A DNA stretch of 64,000 nt from CAVRXZ01 sp963773035 (GTDB taxonomy: Bacteria > Acidobacteriota > Vicinamibacteria > Vicinamibacterales > CAVVIG01): assembly GCA_963773035.1 (NCBI GenBank), contig CAVYZX010000038.1:310001-374000 (forward strand). The letters are read 5' to 3'. The notes under the pieces were generated by a model. It was not told the origin of the DNA and did not search any database. It saw only the letters and a list, made by a program, of their open reading frames with translations. Position 1 is the first letter of the stretch, and the number at the start of each line of letters is the position of its first letter. Of this stretch, positions 1 to 8,038 are shown piece after piece. The position numbers and the translations under genes are program-made.

Positions 1-254
1 AGTTCATCGGGCCGAGGCATTTCGTGTTCGTCGCTGCGCTCGAAATGCACCCACTGGATACGGAAAACCGGCTGGCCGATCTGAAAGACGCGGAAGGCAT
101 CGGGTACTGCAACATCACGAAGTGCTGTACGAAGGTGTGTCCGGAAAGCATTACCATCACCGACAACGCCATCATCCCGCTCAAGGAACGCGTGGTCGAC
201 GAATTCTACGATCCACTGAGGAAACTACTGCGTGTGTTCCGGAGGTCATCATGA
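1..254 (+). CDS. sdhB: Succinate dehydrogenase/fumarate reductase iron-sulfur subunit, C-terminal part
   Basis: This is the C-terminal end of the iron-sulfur subunit of complex II, which passes electrons from the flavoprotein subunit to the quinone. The frame is open from base 3 and reads FIGPRHFVFVAALE, so the gene starts before the window. The visible part contains the cysteine cluster GYCNITKCCTKVCPE, which in this family ligates the 3Fe-4S and 4Fe-4S centres, followed by the usual ITDNAIIPLKERVVD tail. The stop codon overlaps the start of the next gene in an ATGA tetranucleotide, so the two are probably translationally coupled. The rest of the sdh operon would lie to the left. The family assignment is firm. 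Succinate dehydrogenase and fumarate reductase cannot be separated from this fragment. Confidence 0.93.
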   Translation, partial: FIGPRHFVFVAALEMHPLDTENRLADLKDAEGIGYCNITKCCTKVCPESITITDNAIIPLKERVVDEFYDPLRKLLRVFRRSS

Positions 255-757
255 GGTTCGAACTCAAAGCGCTCTCGCCGGACGCCGTGCCGCGGGCCCT
301 CGCCAAAGCGGAACGCTATCGGTTGCTCAACGAACCGAGCGAAGCCGAGAGCATCTGTCTCGACGCGCTCGAGGTCGACCCCGGCAATCAGGACGTCATC
401 ATGACGCTGGTGTTGGCACTCACCGACCAGTTCGACGACGACATGACGTCGGCGCTCGGCGACGCGTGGAAGCTGATCGAACGCCTCAACGACGAGTACG
501 ATCAGGCGTATTACGCCGGGATCATCTGCGAGCGCCGGGCGAAGGCCCACCTCCGACACGGCACGCCAGGTTCGGGCTCACGTGCGTACGGCTGGTTGCG
601 CGAGGCGATGATCTGGTACGAGCGGGCCGAGGCGATCCGTCCCCCCAACAACGACGATGCCATTCTTCGATGGAATGCCTGTGCCCGGCTGATCATGCGC
701 GATGGGCACCTCGTCCCGGCCTCGGAGGAACGCGGCGAGCCGCTTCTGCTGGAATGA
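251..757 (+). CDS. TPR-like protein coupled to sdhB
   Basis: A 168-residue protein starting at the ATG inside the ATGA overlap with sdhB. That start is preferred over an upstream in-frame one because it gives the typical coupled arrangement. The sequence has helix-turn-helix pairs resembling tetratricopeptide repeats: ALAKAERYRLLNEPSEAESI with ALEVDPGNQDVIMTLVLAL, and a later WLREAMIWYERAEAIRPPNND. There is no signal peptide or membrane segment, so it is probably cytosolic. Its position next to sdhB suggests a role tied to complex II, perhaps in assembly or stability, but that is inference only. I do not recognise a named family. Confidence 0.75.
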   Translation: MRFELKALSPDAVPRALAKAERYRLLNEPSEAESICLDALEVDPGNQDVIMTLVLALTDQFDDDMTSALGDAWKLIERLNDEYDQAYYAGIICERRAKAHLRHGTPGSGSRAYGWLREAMIWYERAEAIRPPNNDDAILRWNACARLIMRDGHLVPASEERGEPLLLE

Positions 758-761
758 GGCG

Positions 762-817
762 AACCACAAAGCACAGGAAGATCGCAAGAACCACAAAGCA
801 CACAAAGATCACGAAGG
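762..817 (+). repeat. CACAAAG-type intergenic repeat, left arms only
   Basis: Tandem copies of an AACCACAAAG motif (762 and around 790) followed by CACAAAGATCACGAAGG. The same units form hairpin arms at 6152, 39218 and 46279. Here no matching right arm (CTTTGTGGTT or CTTCGTGGTT) follows, so this looks like a partial or single-armed copy. Confidence 0.6.
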
Positions 818-877
818 ATTTCAACAGCCTCAGTCGAAAATCTCAAAATTCTTGACAGCGCCCCCCCACGCCGCGAT

Positions 878-897
878 CGCAGGGCTGAAGCCCTGCG
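878..897 (+). repeat. GGCT-NN-AGCC palindrome family, copy 1
   Basis: A perfect palindrome with nine-base arms and a two-base centre: CGCAGGGCT, GA, AGCCCTGCG, followed by CCAC. It belongs to a family of six in the window that share the core GGCT-NN-AGCC and a trailing CYAC, while the outer five bases of each arm vary in a compensated way. Confidence 0.8.
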
Positions 898-945
898 CCA
901 CTCTGCTATCAGCGTTACTTAGCGCGCATCGGCTACGATACCAAC

Positions 946-1767
946 GTGAAGTTGCGGGACGTACCGCGTGCGCTGGGGCTCGCTTCGTCCGTTCCGCGCG
1001 AATACCCCTACGAGATCGCAACGTTTACGCTGCCGGTCGATGGAGAAGTGCAGCTGGCGCGATGGCTGCACCCCAACGAGACTCCGAAAGTCGTGACGCA
1101 GGAGCACGTCGATGCGCTGCGTGCATTTCTGCGTGAAGGCGACGTCGCCGTCGACATCGGTGCGCACACGGGCGACACATCGTTGCCCATGGCGCTCGCG
1201 GTGGGCCGGGGCGGCGCCGTGTTTGCGCTCGAGCCGAACCCGTACGTCTTCAAAGTACTTTCGGCAACCGCGACGCTCAATCCGACGAAGACCCGAATCC
1301 TGCCGCTGATGTTCGCCGCCATGCCGAACGACGGCGAATTCGAGTTCGAGTACTCCGATTCCGGCTATTGCAATGGCGGGTTCCACCACGCGATCAATCG
1401 GTGGAAGCACGGGCACTTCTCCCGGCTGCGCGTGACAGGCCGGAATCTCGCCGACTACTTGCAGAAGGACGCGCCCGCGGAGATTCCAAGGATTCGGTTC
1501 GTCAAGATTGACACCGAGGGATACGATCGGACTGTCGTGCAGTCGTTGGCCAGTCTCATTGCCACGGTTCGGCCGTACATCAAAACCGAAATCTACCGGC
1601 ATCTTCCAACCGGCGAGCGGATCTCGTACTTCGACGATCTGCGACAACTGGGGTACCGGGTGTTCAAGTGCGAGGAGTACGCGCTTCGTGGCGAGGAGCT
1701 CGGGCCGGCGGACCTGTCTCGTTGGAAACACTTCGACGTCTTCGCCGTGCCTCGCGAACTTCTGTGA
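946..1767 (+). CDS. FkbM family methyltransferase
   Basis: A 273-residue class I S-adenosylmethionine methyltransferase of the FkbM type, which usually O-methylates sugars or other small hydroxylated molecules. The SAM-binding motif I is VDIGAHTGD (residues 69-77), followed by the acidic strand FALEPNPY (93-100). The family's conserved KIDTEGYD is at 187-194. The start is a GTG at 946; the upstream frame runs into repeat sequence. No signal peptide or membrane segment is visible. The gene stands alone, with repeats before and after, so the context does not identify the substrate. The family call is firm and the substrate is unknown. Confidence 0.88.
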   Translation: MKLRDVPRALGLASSVPREYPYEIATFTLPVDGEVQLARWLHPNETPKVVTQEHVDALRAFLREGDVAVDIGAHTGDTSLPMALAVGRGGAVFALEPNPYVFKVLSATATLNPTKTRILPLMFAAMPNDGEFEFEYSDSGYCNGGFHHAINRWKHGHFSRLRVTGRNLADYLQKDAPAEIPRIRFVKIDTEGYDRTVVQSLASLIATVRPYIKTEIYRHLPTGERISYFDDLRQLGYRVFKCEEYALRGEELGPADLSRWKHFDVFAVPRELL

Positions 1768-1773
1768 TATCCC

Positions 1774-1845
1774 AGAACTTTGAACCCTTGAACCCTTGAA
1801 CCTTTGAACTTTGGAACTCGGGAACCCTGGAACTCTGGAACCTGA
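1774..1845 (+). repeat. TTGAACCC minisatellite
   Basis: A degenerate array of seven- to eight-base units of the kind TTGAACCC, TTGAACC, TTTGAACT, TTGGAACTC and CTGGAACTC, filling nearly all of the gap between the methyltransferase and the ankyrin gene. Unit drift is gradual from left to right. No gene lies in it. Confidence 0.75.
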
Positions 1846-1859
1846 AATACAATCCAACC

Positions 1860-2522
1860 ATGACCGAGTCGCGCGAAACCGAGCTCTTCGAGGCGATCAA
1901 AGCAGGAGAGCTTGGTCGTGTGAAAGAGCTGATCACGGCCAATCCCGCCCTGGTCAACGCGCGCACGGAGAAAAATGAAAGTGCGATTCTCACTGCCGTG
2001 TACCACCGGCGCAAAGAGATCGCGAATCTGCTGGTAGCCCGCGGCGCAACGCTCTCTCTGTTCGAAGCGTGCGCGGCCGGGGAATTCGATCGCGTCGAGC
2101 AACTGATTGCGTCGGGAACTTCGGTGAACGCGTTCAGCGACGATGGATGGACCCCCCTTCATCTGGCTGCCTTCTTCGGTCACCCCAAAATTGCCGAGCT
2201 TTTGCTCGCCCACGCCGCCGATGTCGCGGCGCGATCGCGCAATGCCAACGGCAACACGCCGCTGCACGCGGCGCTCGCGGCGAATCAGAAAATGGTTGCG
2301 GGGCTTTTGATCGGCACCGGTGCCGACGTCAATGCCGTGGACGCAGCCGGCTGGCGGCCGCTGCATCTGGCCGCCGCCAATAACGACCTGGACGCCATGA
2401 AGGCGTTGATCGCCCAGGGGGCCGAGGTCCGCGCCACCAACGCCGATGGTTCCACTCCGCTGGCACTCGCGCGAAAGAACAATCATCGCGAAGCAGCCGC
2501 GCTGCTCGAACGCTACGCGTGA
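1860..2522 (+). CDS. Ankyrin repeat protein
   Basis: A 220-residue protein made almost entirely of ankyrin repeats. Clear copies are DDGWTPLHLAAFFGHPKIAE, NANGNTPLHAALAANQ, AAGWRPLHLAAANNDLDA and ADGSTPLALARKNN, with more divergent ones at the N-terminus (roughly five to six in total). There is no obvious signal peptide or membrane segment. Ankyrin repeats mediate protein-protein contacts, and the partner is unknown. The stop codon overlaps the GTG start of the next gene (GTGA), so this protein is probably co-translated with the outer-membrane receptor that follows. Confidence 0.9.
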   Translation: MTESRETELFEAIKAGELGRVKELITANPALVNARTEKNESAILTAVYHRRKEIANLLVARGATLSLFEACAAGEFDRVEQLIASGTSVNAFSDDGWTPLHLAAFFGHPKIAELLLAHAADVAARSRNANGNTPLHAALAANQKMVAGLLIGTGADVNAVDAAGWRPLHLAAANNDLDAMKALIAQGAEVRATNADGSTPLALARKNNHREAAALLERYA

Positions 2523-4876
2523 TATCGACTGGACGAAGTCACGCTCGGATCAGCGTACTGGCACTTGTTTTCCTTGGATGGGCCTCAGCGAGCTACGGGC
2601 AGACCTCTGCTCTGCCGGAACAGCCGCTGCTAGGCACGACGCTCTCCGGAGACCTGCTCCAACATCTGCCTACCACCAACAATCCGTTTGCGGCTCTCGA
2701 GAACCTTCAGACTGAAGTGATCGGCGATCGGGTGTCGTCGGGCGGAATGAACATCACGCCCGTGCCTCGGTTCGGTTCGTTTCTCAATTCGTGGACTCAA
2801 ACGCAATTTCGCATCGGTGACATCGCGATTACCGATCCGCTTACAGGAGGAGTACCGCTTCTCTCTCCGATCTTGCCGATGTGGGATCGCATGACAATCG
2901 CGACCGGTGCCATGGGCCTCGATGAGAACGCTTCGGCCCTGGCGGTGACGCTCGACCCCCGGCGGCCTGGTCCCACGTGGTTCCGCACGATCGAGGGGTC
3001 GTTCTCGGCGCCAGCTCTCGTGTCGGATAGAACCGCAGGCGTACCGGATGTCGATCGCGTGCGCGAGGTGCAGGACGGCACGTTCGTGACCGGCGGGCCG
3101 TTGAGCAACCGGGTCGGGCTCGTGGCCGCGGGGGCGTGGCGCCGCCTGTCGCATGTCGCGGCGCCGAGCACCAGCGCGACGAGCGATCGGTTGTCGTCGG
3201 GGTTTGCCAATGTTGTGTTTGCCGCGACGCCGCTGGACGAAATACGGACGGTCGGTTGGGTGCAGCGGACAACGGCTGCGACGTTTACAGATACAGTCGT
3301 GCACGCGCAGTCCACGTGGGAGAGACGCAACGCCGCGCAAGCTGGCTGGCGGTTGTTCGGCGGCTACACGGGTCGACGCCGCACCTCACCGATCGCCTCG
3401 ACGCTTGTGGTGGACAGCCTGACCAGCGATCCAGTGTCGGGCCTGTTCGACACGGGTGCCGGCACGACCCGCCGCTGGGTATTGGGGGCACGGGTCGCTC
3501 CACGAGCGTCAGTGCCGATTCCGACCATTGGCGTCGACCTCGAGCGCGCTCGAGTCCGCGCAACTCCGACCGGTCTGGAGCAGATTCGCGAGCTGGTCGA
3601 CGGGGTTCCGTCGCGACTCTGGACCTATCACGGCGGTGCCGCGACTGGAGAACGGGGACTCACGACCTTCGCGTTTTTTGCGAACGAACAGGTGACTTTC
3701 GGTCGTCTGACAACCGACGTGGGCTTGCGGCTCGACGCGACGAATGGAGCGGCGAAAGCATCGCCGCAAGGAATCGACTGGACGACGTGGCTACCGAGCG
3801 CCCGGCTCCGATGGCAGATCACCGATACCGCCGGATTGGCGTTGATTGCGAGCTACCGTCGAACGGCATACCAACTCCCGCTCAATGTGCTGGCAATCGG
3901 CGACCCCGCCGCTCCCTTTGCCGATGTGTCGATCTGGAACGGCAGCTCGACAGGCCCCTTGATTGCGCGTGTCGGACCCGGCACGGGAGGCGACGCCACT
4001 CTGGTCCAGCTCGATCCCCAACTGAAACGGCCCACGACCGACGAATTCGTGCTTTCGTTCGAATCGCGATTGAGGCCCGGCCTTTACATGGGGATTTCGC
4101 GGATCACCAAACGCGAGCAGCCTCTGTTGGGATTCGCCGACGTCGGTCTGCCGCCCTCGGAATTCACGACGTTCCAGGTGCCCGATCCAAGCTTCGAGCC
4201 TGGGAGTGACGACGGCGGCCCGCTGGTGACGGTCTACAACCGTCCGCCGGGAAGTTACGGACGCGATCGGTACCTGTTGACGAATCAGACCGGGGATCCG
4301 GCGAGATCGTGGGGTGTCGAGTTCACGATTCGAGCGACCACCGATCACTTCATGCTGCTTGGCGGCGTGGCTCTGACCTGGGCGCGGGGGCCGGCCGCTG
4401 CCGTCGGCTTCCTGCCAACCGAGAACGATCAGGATGTCGTCCCCAACCTGTTCGTCGATCCCAACGCCGCGACTGCAGCGCGCGGGCAACTCTTTCCCGA
4501 TCGATCTCACGTGGCGAAGCTCGCGGGGACCTATCAGTTTCCCGGGCGAATCCGGCTCGGAGCAATCGGGCGCTATCAGGACGGGCAACCATTCGCCCGC
4601 GTCGTCGTCGTTCCGAACCTGACCCAGGGGATCACGCCAGTTCGCGCTTACCCGAACGGCGGAACGGCGTTCACCTACACGGGCACGCTCGATATCCGTC
4701 TGCAGAAAACCCTCACCGCAGGCGGCGCGGAAGTCGACATCACCCTGGATGTGTACAACCTGCCCAACATGGGCAAAGAAGTGAGCGAATACGTCGTCAG
4801 CGGCCCGCTGTTTCGAACGCCGACGGCTCTACAGCCGTCGCGAACGACAGTCGTTGGCGCGCGAGTCACGTTCTAA
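2519..4876 (+). CDS. TonB-dependent receptor-like outer membrane protein
   Basis: A 785-residue exported protein. It begins with a GTG overlapping the previous stop and has a signal peptide (hydrophobic ISVLALVFLGWASASYGQ). Residues of about 35-150 resemble a TonB plug domain, with the segment QFRIGDIAITDPLTGGVPLL matching the plug loop of acidobacterial receptors. The remainder has the alternating aromatic/polar pattern of a large beta barrel and ends in VVGARVTF with a terminal Phe, a beta-barrel assembly signal. The N-terminal carboxypeptidase-like domain common in these receptors is absent. The ligand is unknown. Coupling to the ankyrin gene is unusual. A non-transport barrel cannot be excluded. 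Confidence 0.75.
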   Translation: MISTGRSHARISVLALVFLGWASASYGQTSALPEQPLLGTTLSGDLLQHLPTTNNPFAALENLQTEVIGDRVSSGGMNITPVPRFGSFLNSWTQTQFRIGDIAITDPLTGGVPLLSPILPMWDRMTIATGAMGLDENASALAVTLDPRRPGPTWFRTIEGSFSAPALVSDRTAGVPDVDRVREVQDGTFVTGGPLSNRVGLVAAGAWRRLSHVAAPSTSATSDRLSSGFANVVFAATPLDEIRTVGWVQRTTAATFTDTVVHAQSTWERRNAAQAGWRLFGGYTGRRRTSPIASTLVVDSLTSDPVSGLFDTGAGTTRRWVLGARVAPRASVPIPTIGVDLERARVRATPTGLEQIRELVDGVPSRLWTYHGGAATGERGLTTFAFFANEQVTFGRLTTDVGLRLDATNGAAKASPQGIDWTTWLPSARLRWQITDTAGLALIASYRRTAYQLPLNVLAIGDPAAPFADVSIWNGSSTGPLIARVGPGTGGDATLVQLDPQLKRPTTDEFVLSFESRLRPGLYMGISRITKREQPLLGFADVGLPPSEFTTFQVPDPSFEPGSDDGGPLVTVYNRPPGSYGRDRYLLTNQTGDPARSWGVEFTIRATTDHFMLLGGVALTWARGPAAAVGFLPTENDQDVVPNLFVDPNAATAARGQLFPDRSHVAKLAGTYQFPGRIRLGAIGRYQDGQPFARVVVVPNLTQGITPVRAYPNGGTAFTYTGTLDIRLQKTLTAGGAEVDITLDVYNLPNMGKEVSEYVVSGPLFRTPTALQPSRTTVVGARVTF

Positions 4877-4915
4877 CCTTCGACAGGAGATCGTCCGAGA
4901 GTAGAATACGTCACC

Positions 4916-6127
4916 GTGATCAGACAAAGAGTGCCACTCATCGGAGCGTTGCTCGTTGTGTGCTCGGCGACCAGCACGCTAGCGCAAGAGGCAGCCCCAG
5001 TCGACACGCGAACGCAGTACCCCGCCTTCCTCAGGAATTCGTTTTTCACGTTCAACGTCGGCAAGATCGGGTACGTGTTCTCCGCGGACCAGCTCGAACC
5101 GGGCTTCAAGGCCGATTCCGTTGAGGTTCCCCACCTCGCGGTGCGTCTCGACCTCTTTGGTCATCACTTCACCAAGTCTTTTTCTGCGAAGGTCACCTAC
5201 ATGCGGCCTGCCCGATTCGTGGCGTACACCAACGTCAACGATAGCGGGGCAACTGGTCAGGTCTCGGCCGCGTACGGCGGCGTCACCTTGGCCTGGGACG
5301 TGCCGGTGAGTACGAGCGTGTCGGCCTATCTCGAGGGAGGTCTGGGGATCACGAACCGGACTGGGTTCGCGGTCGATGGCGTGAAAGCCGTTGGCGACGC
5401 GCATTTCGCCGCCGGGCTCGTTGGGGCCGGGCTCGCTTACCATGCCACGCCGAACATCGACCTCACGTTAGGTGCGACTTATTCGCCAGGGCGAAAGTCA
5501 TTCGATCAGCCATCGACCCGTCTGTTCACGACCGGGCTGCGATACCACATCCGACCGCTCCCGGCTGCGCAGGTCGAGGCAAATCGCGAGTCGGGCTACA
5601 TATTCCCGCTGAACGTCGGTCGGCTGGGGTACACGACCAACCTGATATCGTACGGCGTCAACGACTTCTTCTCGCGGAAGTTTCCGATTTTCTGGGGTGG
5701 CGACGTTGAAACGAGGCGTGGCTTTACCTTCGACTATCAGCGCAACGTGTTCCATTCGAAGAAACTGTTCGCGTTCGATTTCGGCGCGAGTGCGTCATTT
5801 TGGAAAAGCGACAGCAACCGGGAAGTCTTCCGTACCCTCTCCGTGTATCCGCTCTTTCGATTCTTCGTGGCTCGTCCTCAATCAGCCGACATCTATATCA
5901 GCTACTCGGTCGCCGGACCGACCTACATCAGCCGGACCGAGATCGACGACCAGAACGTTGGGGAACGCTTCACCTTTCAGGATTTCATGGGCGTCGGCGC
6001 GTTCTTCGGCAAAGCGCGGCGCATCAACGCCGAACTCGGCATCAAACACTACTCGAATGGCAATATCTTCGCGAGCAACGCAGCCATCAAGATTCCCTTG
6101 ACGCTTACGCTCGGCTGGGCGTTCTAG
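4916..6127 (+). CDS. Two-domain outer membrane beta-barrel protein with PagL-like lipid A deacylase domain
   Basis: A 403-residue protein with a signal peptide (LIGALLVVCSATSTLAQ) and a GTG start. The first half (about 30-205) reads as a small OmpA/OmpX-like barrel ending in TTGLRYHIRP. The second half (about 210-403) resembles PagL-type acyloxyacyl hydrolase, which removes the 3-O acyl chain of lipid A in the outer membrane. The PagL catalytic His and Ser are in KHYSNGNI (H378, S380), preceded by INAELGI, and the protein ends in LGWAF with a terminal Phe. PagL alone is about 150-190 residues, so this is a fusion or tandem of two barrels. The activity is inferred from the HxS motif. It follows the TonB-receptor-like gene by 39 bases. 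Confidence 0.7.
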   Translation: MIRQRVPLIGALLVVCSATSTLAQEAAPVDTRTQYPAFLRNSFFTFNVGKIGYVFSADQLEPGFKADSVEVPHLAVRLDLFGHHFTKSFSAKVTYMRPARFVAYTNVNDSGATGQVSAAYGGVTLAWDVPVSTSVSAYLEGGLGITNRTGFAVDGVKAVGDAHFAAGLVGAGLAYHATPNIDLTLGATYSPGRKSFDQPSTRLFTTGLRYHIRPLPAAQVEANRESGYIFPLNVGRLGYTTNLISYGVNDFFSRKFPIFWGGDVETRRGFTFDYQRNVFHSKKLFAFDFGASASFWKSDSNREVFRTLSVYPLFRFFVARPQSADIYISYSVAGPTYISRTEIDDQNVGERFTFQDFMGVGAFFGKARRINAELGIKHYSNGNIFASNAAIKIPLTLTLGWAF

Positions 6128-6151
6128 TTAGTGGAAAGGCTATTCATTTTC

Positions 6152-6362
6152 GCCACAGAGTCACAAAGTCACGGAGAAACTCAAGCCTGAAAAGCGCTCG
6201 ACGCGGTGCCGCGCAGCGGCGGCTCAGGCACGACAACCGGCCAGATGAACGACAAACTAAACAGCGAGAGAATCGTTCATCTGGCGGGTTGCCGTGCCTG
6301 ATACCGGCCTGCTTCGCAGGCCGTCCGCGTCGAGCGCCTCCGTGGCTCAGTGACTCTGTGGC
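6152..6362. repeat. 211-bp imperfect inverted-repeat (hairpin) element
   Basis: The ends are a perfect 12-base inverted pair (GCCACAGAGTCA at 6152-6163 and its complement at 6351-6362). The inner arms, 6224-6252 and 6273-6301, match over 29 bases with two mismatches around a 20-base loop. A further pair (GCTCGACGCGG and its complement) lies between. The outer units are of the CACAAAG class, and extra CTTCGTG-type units follow to about 6405. It lies in the gap between the PagL-like gene and the cyclophilin gene. No protein is encoded. It is either a small non-autonomous mobile element or a structured RNA or terminator region. Confidence 0.75.
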
Positions 6363-6448
6363 CCAATATTTCGTGACTCTTCGTGTGCTTCGTGTTTTCG
6401 TGATCTACAACCGATCCGCATTTGCTACGTCGAAACGAAAAGCACTCT

Positions 6449-6964
6449 TCAACGGCCGGTTTCAATCGTGACGGACTGAATCGTGATCGGCTTCAGCGGC
6501 CGGTCGCCCGGCTTGCTCGTCGGCGTGCCGCCGATTTTGTTGACGACGTCCATCCCCTCGACGACCTCGCCAAAAATGCTGTGTTTGTTGTCCAGCCACG
6601 GCGTTGCCGCCAGCGTGATGAAGAATTGTCCACCGTTGGTGTTGGGCCCGCGATTGGCCATCGACAGAAGACCTGCGCGATCGTGGCGTAGCTTGGCCGA
6701 GAACTCGTCGGCGAACGTGTAACCCGGCCCGCCGGTTCCTTGCCCGAGTGGATCGCCGCCCTGAATCATGAACCCGTCGATCACACGGTGGAAGACAGTG
6801 CCGTCGAAATAGCGGGCGTTGGTCTTCCGTCCCGTCCGTGGATCGGTCCATTCCTTCGACCCCTCGGCCAAACCGGTGAAGTTGGCCACGGTCTTCGGAA
6901 CCTCATCGTCGAACAACCGTGCCTTGAAGGAGCCCTCGCTTGTCGTGAAATGTGCGTGCAACAT
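6449..6964 (-). CDS. Peptidyl-prolyl cis-trans isomerase, cyclophilin type, cytoplasmic
   Basis: A 171-residue cyclophilin that catalyses proline isomerisation during protein folding. Hallmarks are FHRVIDGFMIQGGDP, GGQFFITLAATPWLDNKHSIFG and the substrate-site Arg in FHR. There is no signal peptide, so it should act in the cytosol. The ATG at 6964 is preceded by AGAGGAT at good spacing. It is divergent from the PhzF gene. A second, exported cyclophilin lies about 1.1 kb away on the other strand, so the cell has folding catalysts for both compartments here. Confidence 0.93.
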   Translation of the reverse strand: MLHAHFTTSEGSFKARLFDDEVPKTVANFTGLAEGSKEWTDPRTGRKTNARYFDGTVFHRVIDGFMIQGGDPLGQGTGGPGYTFADEFSAKLRHDRAGLLSMANRGPNTNGGQFFITLAATPWLDNKHSIFGEVVEGMDVVNKIGGTPTSKPGDRPLKPITIQSVTIETGR

Positions 6965-6980
6965 TAGGTATCCTCTTGAA

Positions 6981-7010
6981 GCTGTCAGCTACCAGCCATC
7001 AGCTCTCAGC
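6981..7010 (+). repeat. CAGCT-type short repeat
   Basis: A short run of GTCAGCT, ACCAGCCATCAGCT and CTCAGCT units directly upstream of the PhzF start. The same kind of unit forms the long array at 63481-63629. Confidence 0.5.
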
Positions 7011-7017
7011 TTGAACG

Positions 7018-7998
7018 ATGGCGCAATCATATCGTTACCTGCATTTCGACGTCTTCACCGACCGGCTCTTCGGCGGGAATCAGCTGGCGGTGTTTCCCGA
7101 CGCGCGAGGCTTGTCCGACGGGGCGATGCAGGCGATCGCCAAGGAGATGAACTTCTCGGAATCGACGTTCGTTCTGCCGCCGGAGCGAACTGATACCGAC
7201 GTTCGGCTTCGAATCTTCACACCTGCAGCCGAGTTGCCGATGGCCGGACATCCGACGATCGGCAGTACATTCGCACTTGCTCGAATCGGTGTCATTGAGC
7301 CCGGACGCGATCGATTCGTGTTCGGGTTGGGTGTGGGGCCAACGAGCGTAGCCTTACGGTGGAAGGACGCGGTTCGAGATCGAAGTGCATCGCCCGCGCG
7401 TCCAGAGAATGGACGTGCTCAGCTCGAGTTTGCGTGGATGACCCAGCTCAACCCGACATTCAGCGAGCCGATCAGGGATCGAGCCGGCGCGGCCGCGATT
7501 CTCGGTCTGCCGGAATCGGCGTTGGCGCTTGGATTGCCGCCGCAAGTCGTGTCCTGCGGCGTCCCGTGTCTTCTCGTTCCGCTGGCCGCCAGGCGCGATG
7601 TGGATCGCGCGTATTTCGATCGAGCCGTGTGGGACACGTTCTGGGCGTCGAATGCGACGCGAGCTATGTGCGTGTTCCTGTTTTCTGTGGAGCCGGGGAG
7701 CGACGGGGCCACGGCTTACAGCCGGATGTTTGCACCCGATCTTGGAGTCGGCGAAGATCCTGCGACAGGAGGCGCGAGCGGGCCGCTCGGGTGCTACCTC
7801 GTTGAGCACAATCTCGTGGCTGCCGACCGGGCGCAGGCGATGCTGAGCCTGCAGGGCGTCAAAATGGGGCGCCCGAGCCACGTTCACATGTCGATTGGTC
7901 TCGAACATGGGAAGATCACGAGCGTTCGAGTCGGAGGGCAATCGGTTTTTGCAGGGGAAGGTGTGCTTGATCTAGGTCAAGATGATGTGCTCCATTGA
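7018..7998 (+). CDS. PhzF family isomerase/epimerase-like protein
   Basis: A 326-residue member of the PhzF / diaminopimelate-epimerase-like fold. The N-terminal signature FTDRLFGGNQLAVFPD with MNFSESTFV (catalytic Glu in SEST) is typical of PhzF, as is the second-domain GEDPATGGASGPLGCYL. In phenazine producers PhzF isomerises dihydro-hydroxyanthranilate, but no phenazine genes are nearby, so this is more likely a broad-family isomerase of unknown substrate. The ATG at 7018 lies immediately after a short CAGCT repeat. It ends about 40 bases before the exported cyclophilin gene, on the same strand. Confidence 0.9.
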   Translation: MAQSYRYLHFDVFTDRLFGGNQLAVFPDARGLSDGAMQAIAKEMNFSESTFVLPPERTDTDVRLRIFTPAAELPMAGHPTIGSTFALARIGVIEPGRDRFVFGLGVGPTSVALRWKDAVRDRSASPARPENGRAQLEFAWMTQLNPTFSEPIRDRAGAAAILGLPESALALGLPPQVVSCGVPCLLVPLAARRDVDRAYFDRAVWDTFWASNATRAMCVFLFSVEPGSDGATAYSRMFAPDLGVGEDPATGGASGPLGCYLVEHNLVAADRAQAMLSLQGVKMGRPSHVHMSIGLEHGKITSVRVGGQSVFAGEGVLDLGQDDVLH

Positions 7999-8038
7999 CA
8001 GCTCGCCACCATGCGAGGAGCAAAAAAAGGAGAGGAAC

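Noticed and set aside
2519..6127. Long antisense reading frames opposite the barrel genes
   Set aside because: High GC produces many open antisense frames. They have no signal peptides, motifs or plausible starts, while the sense proteins have clear family features.
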